A stretch of 26,796 nt of DNA from Chloromonas sp. AAM2 (lineage: Eukaryota; Chlorophyta; Chlorophyceae; Chlamydomonadales; Chlamydomonadaceae), in NCBI GenBank assembly GCA_004335635.1, contig QAXH01005094.1, positions 1-26,796 on the forward strand, given 5' to 3'. This document shows positions 10,818 through 21,874 of this stretch, piece after piece. The first letter of the stretch is position 1; each line of letters starts with the position of its first letter. The position numbers were made by a program, and so were the translations under genes. The notes beneath the pieces were generated by a model. It saw only the letters and a list, made by a program, of their open reading frames with translations, was not told the DNA's origin and ran no database searches.

Positions 10818-13004
10818 ATGCTCGCCCTGCTGGCGCGCTGCGCCAAGAGCGCAGCTCGCACGCATGCAGTTGGGCAGGTGATAGTTTGGCAGCATGCCTC
10901 ATTGTGGCCCGCGAGGCGCACCAGTTTGCGTACCAGCCCTTGTGATTCGTGATTGCAGGTCACCAGGTGCATGGCAACTCAGGCAGCAACATCAACGGCG
11001 CCTAAAGCACCAGAGTTCAAACTGGTGAGATCATCAAACCATCGGCGTACATGCACAGAACTACGCTAAGGGTTACCTCCTGGTCACGCATGCCGACACA
11101 TGTTGGCCCATCAGCCCAGTGTGTAAGTGCCCTGCTCATTATCTATGGATCCGTTTGGCCACTGATGTCCGCAGCCTACTCCACCCCTTCAATTGAGCGG
11201 CACCTCAGCCAATATTGCTACCTTGACTTGGCAAATTGCCGCGAAAGAGAAGGCGCTCGAGAAGGTGCAGGAGGAGCTGCGACAGGTGCGTGATTTTGCG
11301 CATAATCAACACGGAGGCACAGGAGGCAGCGATGCGTTGGGGTCATCCAATTTGGGGTTTGCCTTCCGCAGCTTGCCGAGGCTTTCTCCTCCACGTCCAA
11401 GGAGCTAGAGGCGTGGCACAGGCTAGCGACTGATCCCTTTGTTCCCACCTTGGTCCGCAAGAAGATTGTTAACACCGTTCTCAAGGGCCAAGCAACTGAG
11501 ATCACACTGCGCCTCATGGGTGAGTGGCTCCACACCATGCATGGCGCGAACAGCGCATGCATGATCTCAGGATTATATCATGCTCAAGCTAATTGCAGCA
11601 GCCGTGCCAACATGCACAACCAGCTGCCCGTGCACACACCTTTGCAGATGCACTCGCGGATGAGAACGCCTTGGCAGCTGTGCCTGCTGTGTCGACGGCG
11701 TTTGACGAGCTGGTGCTGGCGCATAAGAAGGAGGTCTACGTGACGATTGTGACAGCCGAGGTAGAGCGGGCGTGGTGGGCGTGATTGCATATCTGCACAG
11801 CACTTATAGAGAGAGCACATTCACGCAAGACAAGGGGTCCAAGTGAGTCAGCAGAGGTTTGCCACTGACCGATTGATTGCTGTGAGCTCAAAGAACTGTG
11901 TATGGTGTTAACGTCACCAACATTGAGTCAGCAAGGTTCATCGGGCAGCAGCCTGCCATACACACCCGCACATGCCTGGCAGCGCCTACAGGAATGCAGT
12001 TGTCACAGTTTGGCAGGCACGCACAGTGGGGTGATGGATGGGGCATGTGTGACTACTCAGCGTATGTGAGTGCAAGACACAGGCAGGGTAGTAAGCACTG
12101 CACAAACACCTGGCCTAGTGACGATGGTTGTGAGCTGTGGACGGCGACTCTTGGCCAGCCGATACAACCCAATGGGGCAAGCTGCAAGTGCACGGCACAC
12201 ACTGGCAGGCTCGACTGTAGAAAGTGTGTTGCTTGCGTTGACAGAACGTTGTGTCAATTGTGTCAGCTTTTTGAGAGGTTGGAAGATCATTCTGATGATT
12301 ATGCCTGTCTCGGCTTGTTGGCTTGCAGCCTCTTGATAAGCTGGAGCGCACTGAGGTGATCAAGCAGGCGTCTGCATTCGTCGAGCCAGGCTTCAAGCTG
12401 GTGGCCAAGGAGAAGGTGTGGAAGAGCAGCTGCAGTGGCTTTTGCTGTGGAGATGGCGGCAGGCTTGACTTGCTTTGATTAGCCTGACAGAATTACTGAT
12501 ATTGGCCTTTTGTTTGCATGTTGGCAGGTGGATAAGAAGCTCATTGGCGGGTTTGTCTTGGAATTTGAGGACAGACTAGTGGATCTCAGTACAAGCAAGA
12601 AGGTAGGGCACTGTGTCAGTAATGCTCATACAGTGCGTATGCAGAGCATATGCCATCATGACTGCATATGGGAGCCCCGACACGCGTCGCGTCACAAGTT
12701 GTAGCACGTCCAACCAAATAATGCATCAAGGGAACCGTTTGGCAAGCTGCCATTGGAAACGTCCATCAGATTACCATGCGCCTGGCCCAGTTGACCATGA
12801 GTATGCAATATAACTAGACACTGATCAGTCCTTAATTGACATGTGCATCTCAGCACTGCCATTGTTCAGTAGACGGATGTGGCCCTTACGAGATCCCTCG
12901 CATCACACCTTGCTACTTTGTGTGACGGTACCGTGCGCAACTTGCTGGTGCAGGTTAGCGAATTCGAAGCACTTGTGACAAAGCTGGAGAACGATCTCAA
13001 GTGA
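10818..13004 (+). CDS. ATP5: Mitochondrial F1Fo ATP synthase OSCP (delta-type) subunit, 8 exons, 236 aa
   Basis: Exons: 10818-10877, 10959-11024, 11175-11285, 11372-11519, 11648-11760, 12329-12415, 12528-12602, 12954-13004; all GT-AG, all phases close. OSCP links the top of the F1 head to the peripheral stalk of the inner-membrane ATP synthase. The first exon encodes MLALLARCAKSAARTHAVGQ, an arginine-bearing, acid-free mitochondrial presequence, continuing through VTRCMATQ. The OSCP fold follows: SGTSANIATLTWQIAAKEKALEKV (about 50-73), WHRLATDPFVPTLVRKK, LADENALAAVPAVSTAFDEL, AHKKEVYVTIVTAEPL, then the signature near the C-terminus, VDKKLIGGFVLEFEDRLVDLS (196-216). The length is normal for the family. 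A later ATG at 10971 would lose the presequence, so the upstream start is preferred. Bacterial and plastid delta subunits are related, but the presequence and C-terminal form favour the mitochondrial protein. Confidence 0.95.
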
Positions 13005-13160
13005 GGTGCCCGTGTGTGCCAGCGAGGCAGAGCGGCAGGCACTTCACAGTGGTTGCTATTTGCTTGAACTTACATTCTGGCAACCGTCTGTATGGCTGAC
13101 ACGCTGAGTTGTATCATGGCCAGCTCTGATTGCATGAAATCGATGTACTGGCTGATGGCT

Positions 13161-13165
13161 TGTAA
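13161..13165 (+). terminator. TGTAA polyadenylation signal of the OSCP gene
   Basis: TGTAA lies about 157 nt after the TGA stop at 13002-13004, on the coding strand. This is the normal chlorophycean signal at a usual distance. It is the first occurrence I see downstream of the stop. Confidence 0.5.
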
Positions 13166-13411
13166 TAACTGCAGGCTATGTATGCCGACGTTAATCAGGT
13201 ATCCACATGGTGTGTTTCGCACTCTCTGGCTCACGACCTTCTGCGAGCGCCTTTCGATTCATGCTCAGTGAATTGTTTAGTTCGGAAAAGGTATGCAGTT
13301 CTGCTAGCTTGGTTATTGACAGTCCAAATGTGCGGTCCACGTTTCGCTTACGAAATTTCAACATTGAGAAAATGCATCTCAGCAATCTCAACCGTCTAAC
13401 CGTTTGAGTAT

Positions 13412-13460
13412 GCATATATATATATATATATATGCCTATGCATATATTTATATATGCATG
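13412..13460. repeat. AT-rich dinucleotide microsatellite
   Basis: A run of alternating A and T is interrupted by TGCC and TGCATGCATGC words. It is nearly self-complementary and could form a cruciform or slip. No gene overlaps it. Confidence 0.85.
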
Positions 13461-14025
13461 CATATTCATGTACAAACTATGTAAAACAATTCACAAGCTG
13501 GTCATGCAAGGCAGATGGCACCGCAACACAAATGGCACTGCCAGCACTCACTGTGAGAAGTGTCTTGGATTGACCGTTTTGGTGCAATCCAGCTTCAATT
13601 GCATTTCCTGTCCTCTGCCACCCGAGCACGTAATGCTGATGACGTAATGCTGATGGTACGCCTGTCAAATTGCCAATCAGGATGTCAAAATTGCCTGTCA
13701 AAGTCAGCGACCGTAAAAAATCGGAGTCACCCTGTCACACACTGTTACGCTGGGTGGCTAAAAAAAAGTCGTTGTGGCACTTACAATGAGGGAGGGCACA
13801 CCAGGAAGCACGTCCAACGCAAACACCACCTATATGCGCAAATTGCAAAATTTCTCCTGGTACGGGGGAATCTAGCCGGGAGCAGGTCACAGGTGTCCTG
13901 GGGAAATGGACTTCAGAGCAATACAGTGCTAGTCCCTAGTTCCGACCGGCCCAAGATCCGATCAGTGTTCAGGGCTGCGTTTGTAAGGGGACTCACACCC
14001 CATGACGGCTTTCTTAACCGCCATC

Positions 14026-14053
14026 ATGCATCTTGACACCCATATGCTTGGCA
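14026..14053. repeat. 28-nt dispersed repeat, copy 1 (partner at 19405-19432)
   Basis: ATGCATCTTGACACCCA followed by ATGCTTGGCA after one variable base is found here and at 19405-19432 in the same orientation. Both copies are preceded by AACCG-like words. It may be part of a decayed dispersed element. Confidence 0.55.
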
Positions 14054-14394
14054 GATAGCATAGTGTGGCTATTTGATACGCACGTGCGGAATGTAGTCAT
14101 ATATGTACACACAGCACACTGTCAAGTACTCAAGTCACCTTTGGACGGACTTTAACTCAATAAAGTAGCTGCCCGTGTTCTCACTGCTTCTACCAGTTCA
14201 CGAGACTTGTTCAACAGCCATGGTTCATTTGTGACCAGCTGCCCTCTCTCAATTTACACCCTTTGTATCATGAACATGGTCTCCGACAGCTCATCGCAAA
14301 GCGTACAAGATGGGAGTGCACACCTGAAAGCACATCCACGCAAGTGGACCAATCGTATACTGTAAAAGAAGCAGACTTGCTACAAAAATTGCAT

Positions 14395-14433
14395 CCATTG
14401 CTACCATTGCTACCATTGCTACCATTGCTACAC
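14395..14433. repeat. Tandem repeat of a 9-nt unit
   Basis: The unit CATTGCTAC occurs four times in succession, preceded by a degenerate unit (CATTGCATC). Translation gives short repeats on both strands, which explains the open frames here; I see no evidence that they are genes. Confidence 0.85.
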
Positions 14434-15387
14434 GCATGTGAAGAGGCATACCACCGATTGCGCAATGGCTGGTGAGTCCCTCGTGGCGGGCACCTCACAG
14501 AGCACCTTCCTAAGCGCCCCCTTATTAAAAACGGCCATAGAGCAAACTTTGGTTGAACCCTCAAAAGCACACTCACATCATCAACCGCCCACTCACGGTT
14601 TAGACTGTCATCAAATCAAAGTTAGTGGTGCAGCAGAACAGACAGCGAGTTCCAAACATCAAAGTGGCATGATTTGCCAAATGAGGTTGCTTCTCGACTC
14701 AACAAAGGGTATGCCGCACTGAAACGATCACCAGAAGTGGAACTTGCTCTATACTGTAGCGTTGCCACATTTCATTGTCTTCAATAGTCTTTGCATACAA
14801 AGCTGTCGAGGTTTGGGTTGTCAAGCTCGGTGGCGTCATCTCAACACGTTTTTGATACACCAGAAGTCTCACTTCGACCAGAAAGAATGGTGACTGCGAC
14901 TTGACTGTGGTCCCTGCCCTGCGACCAAAGAAGCCTGAGACAAGAAGTTCTGCCTGGGCAGGGCATGCGGCCTCCATGAACGCAAATGACATCCAAATCA
15001 TAGTCGCACAGCTGTGCATCATATGCGCCAGGAACGACACGGGGTGGGAACACTGCACATGCCATATCAAATGCGTGTTCCTAAGAGTGAAGGCTAGCTT
15101 GGCTGTGAAGAATTGTTGCTGCTGACAGGTTGACGCATATTGACGCAGTGATCATTCCGCTCCGCTTTATGGTTCCAGCCCGCAATGCTTATTACAGTCA
15201 CTTTGTCTTGTTACAAAAGTATGGCCATTCATGTTTAGAAGGGGGAGACTCGACCCGTTAGTGCAAACCTGGCAAGTGGTGCTGTTGTAGCTGACAGTGT
15301 GGTAAGACATTCTCAAAGACAGAGTTGCACCACAATGCAACTCCGATTGGCGGCCTTCCAATCACTGTTCCATTCTGCTAGACGCCT

Positions 15388-15418
15388 GATACCTGCCTCA
15401 CGGGATACCTGCCTCACG
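15388..15418. repeat. Short tandem duplication
   Basis: GATACCTGCCTCACG is present twice in direct succession, the second copy following a single extra G. It lies in non-coding sequence. Confidence 0.7.
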
Positions 15419-15797
15419 AGAAGTACTGAGCTCAGCTTTGCGTTCCTGTATGACATTGCCTTGTGAGGGGAATGTAATGAAGGACTTCCTGTGATGACCG
15501 CCATGTGACCCCATGCCTTGTCCGCCCGTTTCAGAGAACTCTACAGTCAGTTGACCTCGTGTGCATGGTGCGGTGGAATTGATGGATTGTTGGATTGGAG
15601 ATACCACTGGAACACCCACCTGGGTTTGCTACTTCTACGGTTCTACGGTTCTTCGTTTGGCTATTGCCTGCCTGTACCTTTTGCATCCTGCTCTTGACTT
15701 CATAGGTCTAGCTCATATGAAGTTTGCACATTACCGCAGAGCTTACTAAGTAGGCAGTGCCCAATGTCAAGTGCAGCAGGACTAGCGCGTAGCAATC

Positions 15798-15834
15798 CTG
15801 ACACCAGCCAGAGTCCTGACACCAGCCAGCCTGT
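15798..15834. repeat. Short tandem duplication
   Basis: TCCTGACACCAGCCAG occurs twice, separated by two bases. It lies just to the left of the NC2-alpha pseudogene fragment and may reflect local slippage around that insertion. Confidence 0.7.
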
Positions 15835-15877
15835 CAGGTTAGGGTGTCTGCTTGGCCGACCCACATCCCCGACGTCG

Positions 15878-16515
15878 CGTTAGTCCGCACTAGGCGTTAG
15901 CCCGTGTAACACAATCCAATCAAACACACTTCCTAGCTTGCAAATACTCTCAGAAGCTGACTCTGCAGAAGTCCGACTACATGGGCATGTGTATGCACTG
16001 ATGGCATATCCCCCTCTGGGTATGGACTGCATCAACTGCGCATGTGCTTCCAGGAATGCCACATGATGAGGATGCCGTGTCCAGGAAACAGCGCTGCTGA
16101 TACTTGACAATCATATGAACGCCAATGTCAGTCTCAGAACGCCTGTGTTATAGATGGTCATAATCATCATCATATCCTTGAGCGGAGGCAGCCGCCAGGT
16201 GCGCAGTGGGTGGTAGCATGGGCAGGGCAACGGCAGGTGGAGCACAGGGCTGTGCACTAACTACTGCGCCTATGCTGGAATAGCGGGCGCTGGGAGTTGA
16301 TGTAATGCGACACTGGCAGGCGCCGGCTGCCCAGACAACAGGACAGGCACTGCATCTGCCTGGGCTGTGTTGGTTGCATGGACCGCTGTCACATGTGCTG
16401 GTGCAGGGACAACAGTCGGGATCGCAAGTGTAGTACTTCCAGCTGGTAAGCCTGCATCTGTGGTGCTGACCTCAGAGCAATTAGTGAGGGACACCTGTTT
16501 GAATGCCTCAGCAGG
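15878..16515 (-). pseudogene. Partial, frameshifted copy of the 3' end of the NC2-alpha gene
   Basis: This is a second copy of 7650-8298. It holds the coding sequence for roughly the last 120 residues of NC2-alpha and about 270 nt beyond the stop. The translated match runs from the AEA-QVSLTN-SEVS region through AIPTVVPAPAHVTAVHATNT and LLSGQPAPAS. A one-base deletion near 16275 shifts the frame and creates a TAG at 16270-16272. A 9-nt in-frame loss removes one LAH unit, and the final residues have changed (YDDDYDHL). No histone fold, start codon or upstream exon accompanies it, so it cannot make the corepressor. It includes sequence past the stop without a poly(A) tract, which favours a DNA-level duplication over retroposition. 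Confidence 0.88.
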
Positions 16516-17381
16516 ATATGACGCTGACAATGCAATGCTCAGTGCTTGAAATGTTCAGTGCCTGTTTTGCTGTGTGCCGACATCGCTCAGCGGTGGCTTT
16601 GCCTCCAGCTGGTGTGACTAAAATGCCCAGTTCGTCTTCTGCTCCTCTTGGGACTTTGCTATCGTGCTGCAGTTATTACTGCTGAAAGTGGTGAGCCAGG
16701 CCTGCCAGGAACCGGAAGCCTAAACAAGCTATTGTCCCCCCACAAAGGTACTTGCTCAGCATCCAGGCCAGGTATGCTGGTCCGCATTGACAACAATGAG
16801 GATGGTGGACATGAAAAGACGATCTAGGCACGAGCTTTGAGTCGTTGCCTCAGCTTCATGGGCTGGCCCAAGCGGCACGTGGACTCGCCATGACATGGCG
16901 GAAGCGGCTTTAGCATGTTAGCATGGACAGAATTCAGCATCGTACCAGCAAAAAAAAAGGCAGGTCATGACCATCCAGCCGTGTTGCCGTAAAGATAGCG
17001 TAGACCTTTCAATCGGGTACAGTTGTGGACATTTGTAAGCTTGATTGGTCAGTCTCGGTTTAGCACGTGAGAACGGTTCGTAACGTCAGTGCGTGACCGC
17101 ATACCAGGGACGCAACACATTCAGTTGGCTCAGAATCCTGCATAAATTTCACCTCAGTGTAAAACAAGTCCTTTGTCTCATTCGTCACTTCACCAGGTAG
17201 GTGCAATCCTTGCGCTGCATTTGAAAGCAGCCGGTTCGCAACTCAAATCGCTCAGAATGCCGAAGCCAGCAATCTCATACATGCAGCTGCCTGGCAATGT
17301 CCGATAGTCTGTGCGCGTGCAAGTGCCCGAGACTGCCTGTTGGCCCTGACGGTTTGCGCAGCTGCGCACCTGCAGGAGGAG
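16516..17381. other. Spacer and upstream region of pherophorin-like gene C
   Basis: No gene is recognisable between the pseudogene fragment and the start of gene C. A CATAAATTT word at about 17140-17148 is a weak TATA candidate some 240 nt upstream of the ATG at 17382. No other control element is evident. Confidence 0.45.
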
Positions 17382-19102
17382 ATGGCAATCCAGACGGGCA
17401 AAGCTGTGTGCTTCATATCTTTCTTCCTATCTCTTTCTTCCTATATCTTCATATCTTTCTTCCTGGGTAAGTGCGTATGGGGTCGGTCTAGCTGCAGCTT
17501 CGGCTTAGCACCGTCACAGTCACACTGGCTGTCGCGCACCTTTTCGTCATTTCAAATTTGCCTCCTCGCGCAGGCTCGGCACATGCGCAAGGACCAGCTG
17601 TGGATTTGGATGTCCAACTCCGCAGATTTCCGTTCAGGTTAGACAACTGACCGACATGGCTGAGCTCTATCCACCGAACAGCGCTTCTGTCAACACCGCA
17701 CGCCCACTTTATGAGGGCGAACATAATATGTTTGCTTGCCTTTGTGTCTGTACAGCAATTGTATTGCACAAGGTGACGCCTCCCCATACCTCCTGACTGG
17801 GCCTACACCTGAAGTGGTGAATGACGTCCTACACATCAATTTGACAGTTGTTGCCAACCCGAATGCGAACGTCAACGACCCCAGAGGCTGCCATGCCGCA
17901 CTTATGAACAACCTGTTCAAGATCAACATCAACTCAGGTGATGACGTGCAAAAGCCCGCTGCCAGAGACTACCATGTATGCATGGATCACTGGACGTATG
18001 CCAATGAGCTAATAGCAGGGCACAGTTGCTGTGTTTTGCTGTTCGTGTGCACAGTCGTCCTGGTGATGCAAGCTGGTGATGATGTTCTTCGCTGTGCAGG
18101 CAAAGCTTGTATCGGCAAGATCAGGGTGGATGTGAATGGCGAGCGCAAGAAGACATCAATCTTCTGGGACCCAATTCCTGGCCGGGTACGTACCCAATCT
18201 AGTCTGCATCTGCTCAGCTGGTTACTGAGGCAGCACTGTGCAGGAACTATGCTCTGTGCACCATTCTCGCCAACCAGATTCATTGATTCCTTACTGTCAA
18301 TCATTCATGCCTGCAGGATGACGCCGTGATGAGGCTCACCAAGCTGCAGCTGACAACCGACGCCTTGGGCAGTACTATCAGCCTCCTTGGTTATGCCCCA
18401 TGCAACACAATTGAGACATTTGCTGGTCCTGCTGGCGGCGACTTCACGTACTACATGACCAACTCCTCCCAACACCGCTGCTGCCCAACCAACTACTGGA
18501 ACTGGGGCTACCCTCTGCCATCACCAGTGAGTTGTTTGAGTTTGGGTCATCACAACATACAACCTGCCTGTGGAAGTTGCCTGCGTGATAGCACTAAAGA
18601 GCAAAGAGGACAGAAGTGTGTATGGTGTGTTATGGCAGGGAGCCAGAATAACGACATGCAGTTTTTGAGTCGTTGACCCACTGTTTCAGGATGGCACGTG
18701 TGACGTACGAATGTATTAACTATGGCAGTTGTAAAGCGGGCGTGTCTGTCTGCCTACTTGTGGTCGCAGCCGTCTCCCCCACTGGAATCTCCCCCATCCC
18801 CATCCCCTTCATTCCCATCTCCTCCATCCTTGTCCCCCCCCTCCTCATCTCCACCACCCGCTCCTCATGAGGAGAGCACCGAGGAGAGCAGCTCAGAGGG
18901 CAGTGGTACTGAAGAGAGCAGCAGGCTAGAGAGCAGTGCTGAAGAAAGCAGTGCGGAAGAAAGCAGTGCGGAAGAGAGCAGCACTGAGGGGGGCAGTGCG
19001 GAGGACAGCAGCAACGAGGAAAGCAGCCCGGAGGAGAGTAGCCGGCAAGAGAGCAGCTATGTCTATCCATCGCCTCTTTACAGCAGCGAGAGTAACGAGT
19101 AG
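17382..19102 (+). CDS. Pherophorin-like secreted protein C, one domain, proline hinge and acidic serine-repeat tail (6 exons, 319 aa)
   Basis: Exons: 17382-17466, 17574-17637, 17756-17937, 18100-18185, 18317-18526, 18770-19102; all GT-AG, phases 1, 2, 1, 0, 0. Residues 1-29 form a very hydrophobic signal peptide with ISFFL twice. Domain 1 (about 45-205) has the pherophorin pattern: RRFPFSNC, ASPYLLTGP, NNLFKINI, VDVNGERKK, APCNT and YYMTNSSQHRCCPTNYWNW. A Ser-Pro-rich hinge (about 207-242, PSPPLESPPSPSPSFPSPP and on) is a likely hydroxyproline-glycosylation rod. Residues 243-305 are an acidic repeat of EESS, SAEESS and STEESS units. The end is YVYPSPLYSSESNE. Domain 2 of genes A and D is missing, and the last intron (243 nt) shows no trace of it. 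The hinge and secretion signal argue for the extracellular matrix. I see no clear TGTAA close downstream. Confidence 0.87.
17411..17464. repeat. In-frame duplication inside the signal-peptide exon
   Basis: An exact 18-nt word (CTTCATATCTTTCTTCCT) occurs at 17411-17428 and again at 17447-17464. A third, partial unit lies between them. The offset is 36 nt, so the frame is kept and the hydrophobic core doubles its FISFFL motif. Confidence 0.85.
18869..19057 (+). repeat. Glu-Ser-Ser coding repeat of gene C
   Basis: About 63 codons read as variants of a five-residue unit, (S/A/T)EESS, written mostly as GAG/GAA GAG AGC AGC with a variable fifth codon. Unit variation (SAE, STE, NEE, PEE, RQE) suggests old tandem growth followed by substitution. 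Confidence 0.85.
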
Positions 19103-19404
19103 TGGGATGCGAAACAGGCTTTCAGTGACTCTAAACAGAATTCAAGGCTGAATTCATACTAATACAATGCTTACTTGCTCTACACTGGATCCATTTCTAC
19201 AAGCGCACGTGTTGTTTGTGCTGACATGAGTCTCTACTCCCTGCTGCACCGCATGCACACATGCCTTTCTTGCTGAAACCTGTGCCCTGCACGCATACCT
19301 TGAAATTGCAGCTTACCTACTTGTTGATCTTGCAATGAAACACAACCAGAACGGGGTCGAGAAATGCTTGTGGTGCTGCTGACAATGCCATGCGCAAAAC
19401 CGTT

Positions 19405-19432
19405 ATGCATCTTGACACCCAGATGCTTGGCA
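19405..19432. repeat. 28-nt dispersed repeat, copy 2 (partner at 14026-14053)
   Basis: This differs from the copy at 14026-14053 by a single base and has the same orientation. The flanks diverge quickly. Confidence 0.55.
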
Positions 19433-21618
19433 CCATCCTTGCAATGTACAATTGTGTGTCAAGACGCCAGCCATAATGCTGTAGGCTGTTTTCCCACCCT
19501 TGACCGATGAAAACTTTTCTTCCCGCCACTGACTGGACACTCGAAATGTGTGACATGCTCAGTTAGGTCCTACGGTTCAATCTCGGTCATCCCGGCCTTG
19601 ATTCAGGCCCGGAAGGGCGCAAAAGTTGCCGTCAGCGGCAATCGCGTAGCATACTCAGTTTTACGAATCTTGGCCCGTGGCTCATTCTGACCTGCCGGGT
19701 CTGACCATGGTCCAAAACGGTTAGCCCGGTTTCATTCATCGCCCTGTGCACCTCGTCGCCTGCCGGCTGGATTCCTGAGTTTGTGAAGGTGAGGGGCAAT
19801 AAGATCAGCCTCTTGGCACATTGCCCTGCATGTGCCAAAAATCACGCCTTGGCAGGCGTGCTTTGCCTCAAAAGTATAAAATGTCATTACCCGTATGCAG
19901 CCCACGTGCAACATCAGGTATGTCATGCAGGAGGACCAATACCACGTACTGCAACGATTTGACACCGCACATCCAGCCCATGCAGGCTGAAGTCCGGGAG
20001 TGCATTTTGAGTCGGTTTTCATGCAAATGCTTTAATGCTAGAGCAGCCTAGGAGGACCCCGTGGGAGACTGTAACATGCATGCATAGGTTCATTGCAATT
20101 TGGCAATTGGAGCCTCGCATCGCAGCCTCGGATGTGTCACTCTGCACGTTTCTGATCGAAAACGCTTGCCGCAGCCCAAACACGCAATCACAAGAGCTGC
20201 AAATATGAGCGATCGAGTATATCATCATAAGACACAAGGTCTCATACTCAGTTTTGGTTGGAACAGCGCCCGCATGCCAGATGCGCTAACTGATCAAAAA
20301 GTGTCCATTCAGCGGCGGGGGTTGACCTTATCTGTAAGAACGCATACAAGATCTCAAGGCATGCTTGCAAGCTGCGCACCATACGATGATGAAGGCACGC
20401 AGTATGCCAACCAGACTGTTGAATGTGCGGCTGCTGCCTTTGCGAACGCATACAGTCACTCTGGATGTGTTGGGACCTGCCATGTGCATGCACGCATGTA
20501 AATTTGACTCAACACAAGCACAAGCAACGTTCGACATTGCTTTTGCTTCGAGCAGCGGCGCACACTGGACGCATAGACATTGTATGGCAGCAATGCACAG
20601 AGCTCGTAGCAATGAGTCATCAGGCAGTGGTTACCTGGCGCTACTTGGACCACTCTAAACCCCGGCGCATGAAAACCACCTCACATTCGTGATGTGCGCA
20701 ACAGATTGTTCGTGTACGTGCACGTGTATGTTCACTCATGGCGCATAGAAACGTCTGGTGTGCGAGACAATACTGATAACAACTCATGCGCAACAAATGC
20801 TTACAGAGGCTTTCATAGCACATTTCAACACTGATAACAACTCATGTGCTTCACATGATTGCTAAGCAGATGCCGTTGGAAGAGGCCATGTGGGGAGGAG
20901 CACCACAGGGGCCACCAATCTCTGCTGACTCGTTGAACTTCCCCTTGAACAAGGCTGGAGCATACGCATAGACACAGTGTAAAGGGGTTTTAGAGAGCTC
21001 AGAGCTGTGTACAGGGGGCTCAGAGAGCTCACAGTCACACTGCAGAGACAAAGTCATTGGCCGGCCTACCTGGCTTGGAGCACATTGAATGTTCTTTACG
21101 GACATGACACTTGCTGGCCGAGTGAAATTATGGCGCCTGGCGAAATGTCATGGTAAGGTATAAGGGAATTGTGCTGGAGACTGTCAACTGCAGTCAGAAG
21201 AGGTTTGTTGATCATTCATGACACTTCGTGCCCTGTTCTGATAAGGGAGAATGCACCTGTTTGCACCCGCGTTGTTGCTGAAACACGGAGCCCACCCCAT
21301 TAGGGCTGCCCGATGATGGATGGGGCTATGCACTGGACGGACATCTGAGAAGCGAGCTCTGTGCCAGAAGACCTAGCCTGTTGCTGAACGGTCTGGCAGC
21401 CTGAGCAGGTGCTCTGACTGGAGTTGAGAAGGAGTTCATAACGTCGCTGTTGTGTCCAGGTGCTCATGCGCCCGCTTTTGAGTTTCAAACTAAGGCAAGA
21501 GACAGTGCGTAAAAACATGGGTTATAGAACTTAGTCTAATGAAAAGCTGGTGCTGATGTGCCCAGCAGAAGGGGTCACTCAGAGTATATGCCTGTCTGTC
21601 CACGTGGGACGTGAAGTG

Positions 21619-21676
21619 CCAGCTCTAAGTCATCACATGTCATGTGAGTGCCCGTCCACTCATCAAATGTGATTCT
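21619..21676. repeat. Dispersed repeat, copy 2 (partner at 4377-4436)
   Basis: This matches the copy at 4377-4436 in the same orientation, sharing CCAGCTC-AAGTCATCACATGTCATG and CATCAAATGT. No coding function is apparent. Confidence 0.65.
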
Positions 21677-21874
21677 GCGTGTCCACTGTCCAGGTAGGAC
21701 TGTGACATGAATGCGGCTCGTCATACAACGATTGTGGTGAGGTGGCGACCGGCAAGCCAGGCAGGCCTGGTAGGCTTGCACGAAGAGGGGAATGATGACA
21801 AGTAAAGATTGTGATGTCATGCAACGACTGTAACAGCACACATTGCGACTGCACACAGTGCGCCAATTGCACCC

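Larger units (their letters stand above)
13166..15877. other. Gene-poor stretch
   Basis: No gene is recognisable. It holds an AT dinucleotide tract (13412-13460), short tandem duplications (13627-13655, 15388-15418, 15798-15834), a 9-nt tandem repeat (14395-14433) and one copy of a 28-nt dispersed repeat (14026-14053). The longest open frame (minus, 14699-15070) begins with a non-ATG codon and matches nothing I know. Confidence 0.5.

Noticed and set aside
10971..10973. ATG at 10971 as the OSCP start
   Set aside because: It would remove the presequence. The upstream exon 10818-10877 joins in phase through a GT-AG intron and gives a good mitochondrial targeting peptide.
14395..14433. Spaced 9-nt repeats considered as a CRISPR-like array
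   Set aside because: The units are contiguous with no spacers, and the DNA is eukaryotic nuclear. This is a simple tandem repeat.
14699..15070. Minus-strand open frame of about 123 codons
   Set aside because: It begins with TTG, matches no family I know and has no supporting splice sites or signals. Frames of this length occur by chance at several places in this window.
17340..17642. Continuous plus-strand frame through the first intron of gene C
   Set aside because: It begins with TTG and reads through a GTAAGT donor at 17467. Only the spliced form gives the FPFSNC pherophorin motif in frame.
19560..19650. GGTTCAATCTC word resembling a tRNA T arm
   Set aside because: No cloverleaf can be drawn around it: the acceptor stem and anticodon arm do not pair.
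20205..20501. Plus-strand ATG frame of 98 codons
   Set aside because: It has a true ATG but no recognisable domain and unremarkable composition, and overlapping frames on both strands are equally open.
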